Assembly: GCA_900550365.1 (NCBI GenBank)
Contig: URRR01000001.1
Span: forward strand, 62,001-126,000
Reading direction: 5' to 3'
Source: an uncultured Prevotella sp.
GTDB taxonomy: Bacteria; Bacteroidota; Bacteroidia; Bacteroidales; Bacteroidaceae
Length of the DNA stretch: 64,000 nucleotides
Within the stretch, counting starts at the first letter, position 1; every line of letters starts with the position of its first letter. Under the pieces are notes generated by a model that saw only the letters and a program-made list of their open reading frames with translations, ran no database searches and had not been told where the DNA came from. A program made the translations under genes and the position numbers. Shown in pieces: positions 17,209 to 25,967 of the stretch.

Positions 17209-18970
17209 ATTTCTTAAGTTTTATTTTGCGTCTCAACAACGTTTCATTCTCAGGACCGGCCTTCAAGGCCTCGTTCCAGTACTTAACGGCGCCCTCGATG
17301 TCGCCCGTCTTGGCGTGAATGTCACCCGCATGCTCGATTATTACGGCACTTTTCGTGGTGTCGTTCTTCACCGCCATGTCGATGTATTGCAGCGCCTCGT
17401 CGTACTTTTCCTGCATGAACAGTATCCAGGCGTAGGTGTCCAGATAGGTACTGTTGTCCGGTTCGGCCTGCACCGTGCGGTAACTCATCCTCGCGGCCTT
17501 GTCCAAATCCTTGTTCTCAACTGACAGATAATAGGCGTAGTTGTTAAGACAGCCGAGGTTGTCGTCCTTCCATTGCAGGCACGAGTCATATGCGGCGTAG
17601 GCTCCCTTGCTGTCTCCCTTGTCGTGAAGGATGTCGCCCATTATGGCGTAACAGTCTGAAACGAGGCTCGCGTTGCTTTCATTGTTGATTTGACTGACGC
17701 CCCGCCGCAATACTTCCAGCGCGCTGTCGTCATCGTCTTTCTGGACATACGCAAGGCCGAGGAAGTAATAAAAGATCAGTTCATCGGGCGTATAGTCAAG
17801 CGCCTGACGTGAAAGTCCGATTACGCGGTCGAAGTCTTGCTCGTTCCATACAGCCTGAAGAAGCTGCATACGGACACCTGTGTTATCGGGAGATATGGCC
17901 AGAGCCATCTCAAGAACCCGTGAGATAGAGTCCTGCGGCATCTTTTTCAGCGTCATGTAGGCGGCGCACAGCTCCGCCATGTCTGACGTTTCCTGCGGCT
18001 CGCAGAGTATTTTCCTGAAGAGGTTGAGCACCTTCGTGCTGTCGCCTCCGTTCTTCTCGTTGTCAGCAACGACCTGACGCATCAGCGCCATCTTGCCGTC
18101 GACGGGCGTCTTCGGGTTTATCAGCATCACCTCCTGCAACGAGTCGGCGCGCTGGGGCTGGCCGGAAGTGCGGTAATAGTCAATCATCGACATGCGTACC
18201 ATGACATTCTCAGGCTCTACCTGAAGCACATCGAGGTACTGGCGGTAAGCCTCGTCCACCTGTCCGTTCTGCAACAGCCAGTTGCCCATCATCACCCGGT
18301 AGTTCATGTCGTTAGGATGTTTCTCCGACATCGACTTCAGTTCGTTATATTCCTCCTGCTTCTTGCCCTGCAGGGAGTAAACTCTCATCTTGGCGAGGGT
18401 GAGATTCTCGTTGGCGCCTTCAAGCGATTCCATGCGGTTAAGCACGTCAAGCATCTTGTCATAGTCCTTCTGCCGGCCGTAGAGCTGCGCCAGAATGTCG
18501 AGCACGTCAGAACGTTCAGGACTGTTCTTGAACAGTTTCTCGTATGCTTTTATGGCCTCGGGGATGTTGTTGATGCTGTAATATCCGCTGCCGAGACGCT
18601 CAAGATAGGCATTGTTTGAGGGGCTCAGACGCGATGCCTTCTTAACGTCGGCAAGGGCTGCGGAGTCACTTTGCAGTATGCCGTCATAGAAAGAAAGCAT
18701 GAAGTAGGCCTCGGCGGCGTTGGGATTGATGGTGAGACAATGGCGCAACAGGTCATAGGCAGCGTCGAAATTGCCGCTTATCTGCTGCTTCACGGCCTCG
18801 AAATAATACATCTTGAAGCGCAGACTGTCGTTATGACTGACAGGAGGGAGCACCTGACCGGCCTCAACCGGCTTTACGTCAGGCTGTGACTGACGCGCTG
18901 AAGTGCCGCAACCGGTCACGGCTGCGACGGCGGCCAAGCATATAATAATATGTAAAATCTGTCGTCTCAT
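17195..18970 (-). CDS. TPR-repeat lipoprotein
   Basis: 591 residues with a lipoprotein signal (IIICLAAVAAVTGCGTSA, Cys at about residue 21), then TPR helices over nearly the whole length (about 50-585). Examples are AEAYFMLSFYDGILQSDSAA and SAVIIEHAGDIHAKTGDIEG. TPR lipoproteins of this size act as scaffolds in the periplasm or at the outer membrane; no enzyme domain is visible. It sits between dut and a DUF4292 protein in a conserved-looking envelope block. The inferred function is assembly of an envelope complex with its two neighbours. Confidence 0.85.
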   Translation of the reverse strand: MRRQILHIIICLAAVAAVTGCGTSARQSQPDVKPVEAGQVLPPVSHNDSLRFKMYYFEAVKQQISGNFDAAYDLLRHCLTINPNAAEAYFMLSFYDGILQSDSAALADVKKASRLSPSNNAYLERLGSGYYSINNIPEAIKAYEKLFKNSPERSDVLDILAQLYGRQKDYDKMLDVLNRMESLEGANENLTLAKMRVYSLQGKKQEEYNELKSMSEKHPNDMNYRVMMGNWLLQNGQVDEAYRQYLDVLQVEPENVMVRMSMIDYYRTSGQPQRADSLQEVMLINPKTPVDGKMALMRQVVADNEKNGGDSTKVLNLFRKILCEPQETSDMAELCAAYMTLKKMPQDSISRVLEMALAISPDNTGVRMQLLQAVWNEQDFDRVIGLSRQALDYTPDELIFYYFLGLAYVQKDDDDSALEVLRRGVSQINNESNASLVSDCYAIMGDILHDKGDSKGAYAAYDSCLQWKDDNLGCLNNYAYYLSVENKDLDKAARMSYRTVQAEPDNSTYLDTYAWILFMQEKYDEALQYIDMAVKNDTTKSAVIIEHAGDIHAKTGDIEGAVKYWNEALKAGPENETLLRRKIKLKKYVEK

Positions 18971-18997
18971 CTGTCTGTTGAAATGTAAGTAGCATTG

Positions 18998-19438
18998 TTA
19001 CTTCACGCCCGTATGGCCGTAACCGCCGGCTCCGCGCTCGGTATCGTCAAGCTCGGTCACCTCAATAAGCTCGGCCGTGGCGTGCCGCGCGATAATCATC
19101 TGGGCTATGCGCTCGCCGTCGTTGACGACGAAATCCTCTGATGACAGGTTCACGAGGAGCACCATTATCTCGCCTCTGTAATCGGCATCGATGGTTCCGG
19201 GCGAGTTGAGCACGGTTATTCCGTGCTTCAGAGCGAGGCCGCTGCGCGGGCGCACCTGCGCCTCATAGCCTGCGGGCAGCGCCATGTAAAGCCCCGTGGG
19301 TATCAGCTTCCGCTCAAGCGGACGCAGCGTTACGGGCTCGTCGATGTTGGCCCTGAGGTCCATGCCGGCGCTCTGCGGCGTGGCGTAAGCCGGCAGGGGA
19401 TGATGTCCTTTGTTGATAACCTTCACTTCTGTCATCAT
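18998..19438 (-). CDS. dut: dUTP diphosphatase
   Basis: 146 residues from the ATG at 19438, the usual size. It hydrolyses dUTP to dUMP, keeping uracil out of DNA and feeding thymidylate synthesis. The five trimeric-dUTPase motifs are visible: [37 protein letters not shown] and a C-terminal [10 protein letters not shown]. The frame is open to 19495, but a promoter -7 element (19463-19470) lies inside that extension, which supports the shorter start. First gene of the block ending at 14734. Confidence 0.95.
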   Translation of the reverse strand: MMTEVKVINKGHHPLPAYATPQSAGMDLRANIDEPVTLRPLERKLIPTGLYMALPAGYEAQVRPRSGLALKHGITVLNSPGTIDADYRGEIMVLLVNLSSEDFVVNDGERIAQMIIARHATAELIEVTELDDTERGAGGYGHTGVK

Positions 19439-19462
19439 GTTTCTTGCTTTTCTTTTAAGCTG

Positions 19463-19470
19463 CAAAAATA
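19463..19470 (-). promoter_or_regulatory. -7 element upstream of dut
   Basis: TATTTTTG on the minus strand (full TAnnTTTG match), 24 bp before the dut ATG. A CTTG lies about 16 bp further upstream, closer than the usual 19-21 bp. It probably serves the whole dut-to-EnvC block. Confidence 0.5.
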
Positions 19471-19534
19471 ATGATTTATATTCAGACAAGCGCACTTTTA
19501 CTGCTAAAAAGAAAGAATTTTGCCTTTTTTAGAC

Positions 19535-19542
19535 TACTTTTG
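19535..19542 (+). promoter_or_regulatory. -7 element upstream of the dGTPase gene
   Basis: TACTTTTG, a full match to TAnnTTTG, 65 bp before the preferred ATG at 19608 and divergent from the dut element. No TTTG is found at the usual -33 distance. Confidence 0.5.
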
Positions 19543-19607
19543 CAAGGGGATTTTCACTCTCGCTCCCCTCCTGTTATGAATTATTGATTTATAAATCACG
19601 GATTAAT

Positions 19608-20954
19608 ATGACAATGGACTGGAACCTGCTTATATCCAACAAACGGCTCGGACAGGAGCACAAGCACACCACAAGGCACGACGACCGCTCCGAATTCAAG
19701 CGGGATTATGACCGCCTGATATTCTCCGCGCCGTTCAGACGGATGCAGAACAAGACCCAGGTGTTTCCTCTGCCGGGCAGCATCTTCGTACACAACCGCC
19801 TGACCCACAGTCTTGAGGTGGCCAGCGTGGGGCTTTCGCTCGGCAACGACGTGGCCCACGGCATAATGAAAAGCCGCCCCGAGCTGCGCGACACGCTGTT
19901 TCCGCAAATCGGAACTGTCGTCAGTACGGCCTGCCTTGCCCACGACATGGGCAACCCTCCCTTCGGACATTCAGGCGAAAAGGCCATACAGACGTTCTTT
20001 ACCGAGGGCGAAGGGCGCACGCTAAAGGACAAGGTAAGCCCCGGCTTCTGGGCAGACATCACTCATTTTGAGGGTAACGCCAACGCGTTCCGCCTGCTTG
20101 CACACCGCTTCAAGGGGCGGCGCGACGGCGGTTTCGTCATGACATACACCACGCTCGCGTCCATAGTGAAGTATCCTTTCGCCTCAACGGCGGCCGAAAA
20201 GGGGCACGGCAAGTTCGGCTTCTTTATCTCTGAAGAGGGCATTTACAGAAAAATCGCCGATGAATTGGGCTTAATTTGCCGTTCCGCCGACGGTTTCCCG
20301 ACAGAGTACGCACGTCATCCTTTGGTGTATCTGGTCGAAGCCGCCGACGACATCTGCTACGAGATAATGGACATCGAGGACGCTCACAAGCTGAAAATTG
20401 TCTCGTTTGAGGAAACCGAACGCCTTTTCCTGAATTTCTTCGATGAAAAGGGGCAAAATCACATACTGCAAAGGATTAAGGACGAGGGCATCACTGACAA
20501 CAACGAGAAGGTCGTGTATATGCGTGCCTGCGTGATAGGAACGCTCGAAAAGGCGTGCGTCGAGACATTCCTGAGCCACGAGACTGAGATTATGAACGGT
20601 GAATTCAGCGGCAGCCTCATCGACAACATAGCCGACGGAAGGGCCGAGGCTTACCGCCAATGCGCCGCAATGTCGAAGCAGAAGATATACAAGAGCAAGC
20701 CCGTACTTGACGTTGAGCTGAGCGGTTACCGCATAATGGAGACGCTGATGGCGGCCATGGTCGAGGCGGCTGTCAACCCCGGGCGCTTTTATTCGCGCCA
20801 GCTTATCAGCCGGGTGAGCAGCCAGTACGACATCGACTCGCCTGACCTTGAGACGCGCCTCATGGCCGTTATCGACTACATCAGCGGCATGACAGACGTC
20901 TACGCGCTTGACATTTACCAGAAAATCAACGGCATCAGCCTGCCCATCGTATAA
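19608..20954 (+). CDS. dgt: Deoxyguanosinetriphosphate triphosphohydrolase (dGTPase)
   Basis: 448 residues from the ATG at 19608 (MTMDWNLLISNKRLGQEH). HD-domain enzyme that cleaves dGTP to deoxyguanosine and triphosphate. The HD-type metal motif is clear: NRLTHSLEVASVG (first His) and LAHDMGNPPFGHSGE (HD pair), with the family's EFKRDYDRLIFSAPFRR entry sequence and YLVEAADDICY region. It is divergent from dut, so two dNTP-pool enzymes lie back to back. An R1 hairpin follows its stop codon. Confidence 0.95.
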   Translation: MTMDWNLLISNKRLGQEHKHTTRHDDRSEFKRDYDRLIFSAPFRRMQNKTQVFPLPGSIFVHNRLTHSLEVASVGLSLGNDVAHGIMKSRPELRDTLFPQIGTVVSTACLAHDMGNPPFGHSGEKAIQTFFTEGEGRTLKDKVSPGFWADITHFEGNANAFRLLAHRFKGRRDGGFVMTYTTLASIVKYPFASTAAEKGHGKFGFFISEEGIYRKIADELGLICRSADGFPTEYARHPLVYLVEAADDICYEIMDIEDAHKLKIVSFEETERLFLNFFDEKGQNHILQRIKDEGITDNNEKVVYMRACVIGTLEKACVETFLSHETEIMNGEFSGSLIDNIADGRAEAYRQCAAMSKQKIYKSKPVLDVELSGYRIMETLMAAMVEAAVNPGRFYSRQLISRVSSQYDIDSPDLETRLMAVIDYISGMTDVYALDIYQKINGISLPIV

Positions 20955-20984
20955 ATTCCGGCAGGCATTTCGTAACCTGTTGAT

Positions 20985-21115
20985 AATCAATATCTTACAA
21001 ACAGCGTTCCAAAAGGTGGCCTTTTGCATTGCGAAAGGCCACCTTTTGGCTTGCAAGAGATGACCTTTTGGCCTGCAAGAGGCCGTCTCTTGCAAAAACG
21101 ATAATTATCAGACTC
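20985..21115. repeat. Dispersed repeat family R1, copy E, with strong hairpin
   Basis: Contains a 19-bp stem with one mismatch (21009-21027 with 21031-21049, loop ATT) of CCAAAAGGTGGCCTTTTGC and its complement. Further AAGAGATGACCTTTTGG and AAGAGGCCGTCTCTTGC units follow, and the right end GATAATTATCAGACTCTTACG recalls the end of copy F. It starts 30 bp past the dgt stop and may act as its terminator. Confidence 0.7.
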
Positions 21116-21345
21116 TTACGCGTCTATTATTACACCTTATTATATTTACCGTCACGACTGCCGTCAACGGCGTTGAACTGACTGCTGAACTGACGACAGA
21201 CAACAGTTGACAACGGAAGTAACATAGAACTTAAAAGCACCTGCATACGGGCTATTTCAACGCCGCAAATACACACGTAAAGGCCTCTGACAATAAAAAT
21301 ATACACTTTTCACCTCAAAAAAAACAGCTTATGAACCATTATGAA

Positions 21346-21377
21346 CTTGTTTCATTTCTATTTATTCTTTATCTTTG
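21346..21377 (+). promoter_or_regulatory. Promoter of the fimbrillin-M64-kinase operon
   Basis: CTTG at 21346-21349 (one mismatch), a 20-bp spacer, then TATCTTTG at 21370-21377 (full -7 match). The first gene's ATG is at 21467, giving a leader of about 80 nt. Confidence 0.65.
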
Positions 21378-21466
21378 CAAACACAATTTCATCATATAAG
21401 ATGCTAATAAACTACACCGCGGTACTTTTAATTAAAGTGAATTTTTTACCTCAAAAAAACGGCAGA

Positions 21467-22399
21467 ATGAAACTTAAATACCTAATACCATTATTCTGGG
21501 CAGCAGCCGCACTGACGGCATGTTCATCAGGAGGAGAAAACACAGGCACAGGCACCGAAGACACAGGCACTGAAGAACCGGCTGACAAGAAACTGCCGAT
21601 TAGCATCAACGCCTCGCTTGAAAGCCCGACCGAGACGAGAGTTACCGACACGTCGTTTGAAAGCGGCGACGCCATAGGCGTCTATGTCGCTACATACAAC
21701 GCCGACGGAACGGCTCCTGCACTGCTGGCGCAAGGCAACTATGTAGACAACATGAAGTACACGTACAGCGGAACGTGGACTCCGGCGTCGCCGGTGTACT
21801 GGCCCGACGATTCAACCCCTGCCGACTTCTACGCCTACAGCCCCTACACGTCGCCGGTAACCGACGTGAACGCCATGCCCTTCAACACTAACGCTGACCA
21901 AAGCACTGAGGCTGCATACAGGGCCGGCGACCTGCTGATAGGCTCGGCAAAGAACGTCAAGCCGACAGAACAGGCCGTGCAGATAAAGACAAAGCACGCC
22001 ATGAGCCAGATGGTAATCGACGTTGAACCGGGCAACGGCTTCACCCAAGAGAGCCTCGCCGAGGCCGACGTGGCCGTGAAAGTGAACGGTGTAAAGACAC
22101 AAGCCACTGTCAACTTAGCCCAGGCATCGGTAACTGCAACGGGCACGGCAGCCAGCGTTACGCCGCTTTACGACGGCAGCGTGTACAGAGCCATCATAGT
22201 GCCGCAGGCCGTAAGCGAGGACAACCTGATAACGATTACCATCGACGGGCGCGACTATAACCTTAAAAAAGCTTTCACCTTTGCCGGCGGCACGCGCCAC
22301 AAGTTCACCGTAACTCCCAACAAAACGAGCAGCGGTGTCAACGTAACGATAGAGTCATGGGTTGACGACGGCACCGACAACGGCGGTACGGCCGAGTAA
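21467..22399 (+). CDS. Fimbrillin-family lipoprotein 1
   Basis: 310 residues from the ATG at 21467 (MKLKYLIPLFW); the frame continues upstream, but the promoter lies inside that part. Lipoprotein signal with Cys after AAAALTA, then a Thr/Glu-rich linker (GTGTEDTGTEEP). The fimbrillin (Mfa-like) pattern follows: ETRVTDTSFESGDAIGVYV, then YWPDDSTPADFYAYSPY and HAMSQMVIDVEPG. Such proteins form or decorate surface pili after lipid export and proteolytic processing in Bacteroidales. First gene of an eight-gene operon; 37 bp separate it from the next start. Confidence 0.9.
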   Translation: MKLKYLIPLFWAAAALTACSSGGENTGTGTEDTGTEEPADKKLPISINASLESPTETRVTDTSFESGDAIGVYVATYNADGTAPALLAQGNYVDNMKYTYSGTWTPASPVYWPDDSTPADFYAYSPYTSPVTDVNAMPFNTNADQSTEAAYRAGDLLIGSAKNVKPTEQAVQIKTKHAMSQMVIDVEPGNGFTQESLAEADVAVKVNGVKTQATVNLAQASVTATGTAASVTPLYDGSVYRAIIVPQAVSEDNLITITIDGRDYNLKKAFTFAGGTRHKFTVTPNKTSSGVNVTIESWVDDGTDNGGTAE

Positions 22400-22436
22400 C
22401 GGCAATGTCGGACAACATTATTTAATTAAAAAAGAC

Positions 22437-25400
22437 ATGGCTATGAAATTACGGACCAACAAAAACTATCAATATATATTGGCCCTGCTGACAGGGCTGA
22501 CGACACTTGCGTCATGTACAGACGACCTGACCGGCGACGGATTTGCCGGTCAGGGGAACGGGCGCATAATGCTGTCAGGTGAAATCGACCAGCTGGCCGT
22601 TACACGCGTCAACGACAACGGTTTCTGCGACGGCGACGTGATGGGCGTCTACATCGTCGACTACAACGGCACTACTCCCGGCACGCTACAGCTTAGCGGC
22701 AACAGGGCCGACAACGTGCGCCACACATTCAACGAGGCGTCTTACTCATGGAGTTCTGCTTATGACATCTACTGGAAAGACCGCCACACGCACATCGACG
22801 TGTACGGATATTACCCTTACGCCGAGCCTGAAAGCATCGACGCTTACCGGTTTACCGTGCAGCGCGACCAGAACAAGGCGGGCGAGAACGGCGAGATGGG
22901 CGGTTACGAAGCCAGCGACTTTCTGTGGGGAAAGGTGGCCGACGTGGCGCCAACCACCGACGTTATACGCCTGCCTCTGCAGCACCGCATGGCCAACGCG
23001 CGCGTTACCCTCGTTGAGGGCAGCGGCTTCGGACAGGGCGAATGGGCGCAGACTGAGAAGACTGTGCTTGTAGCCAACCTGTGCCGCGAGGCTGAAATCA
23101 ACCTTGCCGACGGCACCGTTACTCCGACAGGCGACATTGAGAGCACCATGACTATACCCAGCCGCAACGGCGACGAGTGGCGCGCCATAGTAGTTCCGCA
23201 GACGGTACAGGCCGGCACAACGCTGTTCAGCATTACGATAGGAGGAATACCTTATAAGTTTAATAAAAACGAAGCGTTCACTTACATAGCCGGTAAGATG
23301 AACAACTTTTCAATCCGCGTCGACAAGAAAGAGGCTACCGGCCAGTATGTCCTTACCCTTATAAGCGAAAGCATAACGCCGTGGGAGAACGACCTCGTAA
23401 GCCATGACGCCACGTCGCGCACTTACGTGATTGTTAACTCTACACCCGGACATCTGAAAGACTCCATCATCGCCTCAAACAAGGACTACACGCAGCTGAG
23501 GAATCTGAAGATAACGGGCGGAATAAACAGCCAGGATTTCTATTTCATGCGCGATTCTATGGACAGGCTGGAATCACTTAACATGAAGGAAACAAGCGTA
23601 AGCGGCATATTTGGACAACAGCCGTGGCTTAAAGGCGATGATGCTTATGACGACGAAGAAACTGAAGGAGTAATAACCGCAAGGGCATTTGATGAGAAAT
23701 CATCGCTTCTCCGCATTGTACTGCCTGACAAGCTCACCGGCATAGGCGAGCGTGCGTTCAGAAACTGTGTCAACCTTACAGGCTCAATCGTGATACCCGA
23801 AGGTGTAACGCGCATTGGTCCGAGTGCGTTCTTGTGGTGCAACTCTCTGGCCGGAACGCTGTCGCTTCCAAGCACACTTGAATACATTGGAGGCGGTGGA
23901 GCTGTTGACATAGGAGGAGCATTTGACGGTTGCAAATTTACAGGCGAGCTGATATTGCCCAACAGCCTTAAATACATTGGGCACAATGTGTTCAATGACA
24001 ACGAAGGCTTTTATGGTTCGCTGAAGCTGCCTGACAATCTGGAGTTCATCGGAGACTTTGCCTTTCGCAGATGCACAAACCTTACCGGAGACCTTAAGAT
24101 TCCTCAAGGAGTAACTTATATATCACAAGGAACATTCCAATACGCGGGTTTTAACGGGACGTTACAGTTACACAACGGAATTACCGGAATCCAACAATAC
24201 GCATTCTTGGGCTGTCCGTTGAAAGGAGAACTTACTCTGCCGAGGAATCTTACGAATCTCGGAGAATCGGCCTTTGACGGATGTGATTTTTCAGGACAAC
24301 TGGTAATACCAGCTAGCCTTTCATACATAGGCAAGAGGGCCTTCGCTGGCAACTGGCGACTGATGGGTTCTGTAGAGTTCCCCGACGGCTTGCAGAATAT
24401 CGGTTCAGAAGCATTCGCCGAATGCCGCAGCATAGAAGGTCTAGTATTTGCCGAAAGCATAGAGAACATAGGCAGTGGAGCTTTCTCCAACTGCTTCGGT
24501 GTAGGAAGCATAGTCTGCAAAGGCGAGATGCCTGCAAACGTGCAGGAGAGTTCATTTAACGGCGTTGCCAAAGATAATTTTACGCTTGAGGTGCCTGAGC
24601 CTGCTATCTCCCAGTACCAGGCAGCAACGGGCTGGAAAGACTTTAAGCGCATCGCGGCCCACCACGAGCTGGTATGCCGTCCGTCAATAGCCTGCGCACT
24701 CAACACGGAACACAAGCAGACACTCGTTGTAGACGCCGAAGGCGAATGGGAAGTGGCAAGCAAGCCCGACTGGTGCGAGCTGTCGCAGACAAGCGGAGGC
24801 GACAAAACCGAAGTAACGCTTACGATTAAGGCTATGCCTAAAGGCTCGGCCGACCGCACGGGCGAAATTGTGTTCAAGCTGAAGGACGAGGAATACACGC
24901 ACAAATGCACCGTGACGCAGTATGACTACGAGTACGGCGAAGACGAGTGGCTGACGCTGCAGAAGGCAACGCGTGGAAACACGGGAGGCATCAACATCGT
25001 GATACTCGGCGACGGATATGACGCTAAGAACATTTCTGACGGCGACTATCTGACCAACATAAAGCAGGAGGTGGAATATTTCTTCGGCATTGAGCCTTAC
25101 ACTACTTACCGCGAATACTTCAACGTTTACACGGCGTTCCCGCTGTCGACAGAGACCGGCGTAGGCACGGTTAACACCATACGCTACAACCGCTTCAACA
25201 CGACTTACACCGGCGGAGTGGGGCTTAGGGCCGATTACGACGAGATATTCAGCTACGCTCTCAACGCGCCTACCGTAACAAAGGAGAATCTTAATCAAAC
25301 GCTTATCATCATTGTGCCCAACAGTACCGACTACGGAGGCATCTGCCAGATGTGGGCTGACGGCTCGGCGATAGCGTTCTGCCCGCAAAGCACATACGGT

Positions 25401-25952
25401 TATCCGCTCGACTCACGCGGCGTGATACAGCACGAGGCCGGCGGACACGGCTTCGGCAAGCTTGGCGACGAATACATCTACCACAACGAGTTCATTGACT
25501 TCTGCGGATGCACTTGCTGCGGACACGTATATGAATTTAACTGGGCAAAAAGCCTTGGCTGGTACGACAACCTGTCACTCACGGGCAAGATGCACGAAGT
25601 GCCTTGGAGCCACCTTATATTCGACAGCCGTTACAGCGACATCGTTGACATTTACGAGGGTGGATTCATGCACAACCGCGGAGTGTTCCGCTCTGAGCAG
25701 AACTCCTGCATGAACAACGACATCCCGTATTACAGCACGATAAGCCGCGAAAGCATCGTTAGGCGCATAAAGAACTATGCCGGCGAAACTTACTCGTTCG
25801 AGGAGTTCGTTGCCAACGACAACCGCAACGCGGGCAGCGTTACACGCTCCAGCGACATAGGCGTAAGCAGGATACACTCATTCCAGATGCCGCCCAAGAT
25901 ACACAAGGGAAGTCCGCTTAACGGCAAGAAGGTAAGACTTCATCATAAGTAA
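22437..25952 (+). CDS. Surface lipoprotein chimera: fimbrillin-like, BspA-type LRR, BACON and M64 peptidase domains
   Basis: 1171 residues from the ATG at 22437 (a second ATG at 22443 is possible). Lipoprotein signal (LTGLTTLASC). Domains in order: fimbrillin-like beta domain (about 25-305, with VNDNGFCDGDVMGVYIVDYN); BspA/LRR_5-type repeats (about 350-735, repeated IGERAFRNC, IGPSAFLWC and IGKRAFAGN units); a BACON-like domain (about 745-840, GEWEVASKPDWCELSQTSGG); and a C-terminal M64 metallopeptidase (about 850-1130) with HEAGGHGFGKLGDEY (H999, E1000, H1004, D1011). BspA repeats bind host or partner surfaces; M64 members include IgA proteases. Inferred role: an anchored protease on an adhesin stalk. 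As read, the motif has three residues between Glu and the second His instead of the two in HExxH. Confidence 0.9.
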   Translation: MAMKLRTNKNYQYILALLTGLTTLASCTDDLTGDGFAGQGNGRIMLSGEIDQLAVTRVNDNGFCDGDVMGVYIVDYNGTTPGTLQLSGNRADNVRHTFNEASYSWSSAYDIYWKDRHTHIDVYGYYPYAEPESIDAYRFTVQRDQNKAGENGEMGGYEASDFLWGKVADVAPTTDVIRLPLQHRMANARVTLVEGSGFGQGEWAQTEKTVLVANLCREAEINLADGTVTPTGDIESTMTIPSRNGDEWRAIVVPQTVQAGTTLFSITIGGIPYKFNKNEAFTYIAGKMNNFSIRVDKKEATGQYVLTLISESITPWENDLVSHDATSRTYVIVNSTPGHLKDSIIASNKDYTQLRNLKITGGINSQDFYFMRDSMDRLESLNMKETSVSGIFGQQPWLKGDDAYDDEETEGVITARAFDEKSSLLRIVLPDKLTGIGERAFRNCVNLTGSIVIPEGVTRIGPSAFLWCNSLAGTLSLPSTLEYIGGGGAVDIGGAFDGCKFTGELILPNSLKYIGHNVFNDNEGFYGSLKLPDNLEFIGDFAFRRCTNLTGDLKIPQGVTYISQGTFQYAGFNGTLQLHNGITGIQQYAFLGCPLKGELTLPRNLTNLGESAFDGCDFSGQLVIPASLSYIGKRAFAGNWRLMGSVEFPDGLQNIGSEAFAECRSIEGLVFAESIENIGSGAFSNCFGVGSIVCKGEMPANVQESSFNGVAKDNFTLEVPEPAISQYQAATGWKDFKRIAAHHELVCRPSIACALNTEHKQTLVVDAEGEWEVASKPDWCELSQTSGGDKTEVTLTIKAMPKGSADRTGEIVFKLKDEEYTHKCTVTQYDYEYGEDEWLTLQKATRGNTGGINIVILGDGYDAKNISDGDYLTNIKQEVEYFFGIEPYTTYREYFNVYTAFPLSTETGVGTVNTIRYNRFNTTYTGGVGLRADYDEIFSYALNAPTVTKENLNQTLIIIVPNSTDYGGICQMWADGSAIAFCPQSTYGYPLDSRGVIQHEAGGHGFGKLGDEYIYHNEFIDFCGCTCCGHVYEFNWAKSLGWYDNLSLTGKMHEVPWSHLIFDSRYSDIVDIYEGGFMHNRGVFRSEQNSCMNNDIPYYSTISRESIVRRIKNYAGETYSFEEFVANDNRNAGSVTRSSDIGVSRIHSFQMPPKIHKGSPLNGKKVRLHHK

Positions 25953-25967
25953 AAAAACTCTGACGAC

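Larger units (their letters stand above)
20955..21466. other. Non-coding stretch between dgt and the fimbrillin operon
   Basis: Holds R1 copy E (20985-21115) and the fimbrillin-operon promoter (21346-21377). No gene seen between. Confidence 0.65.
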
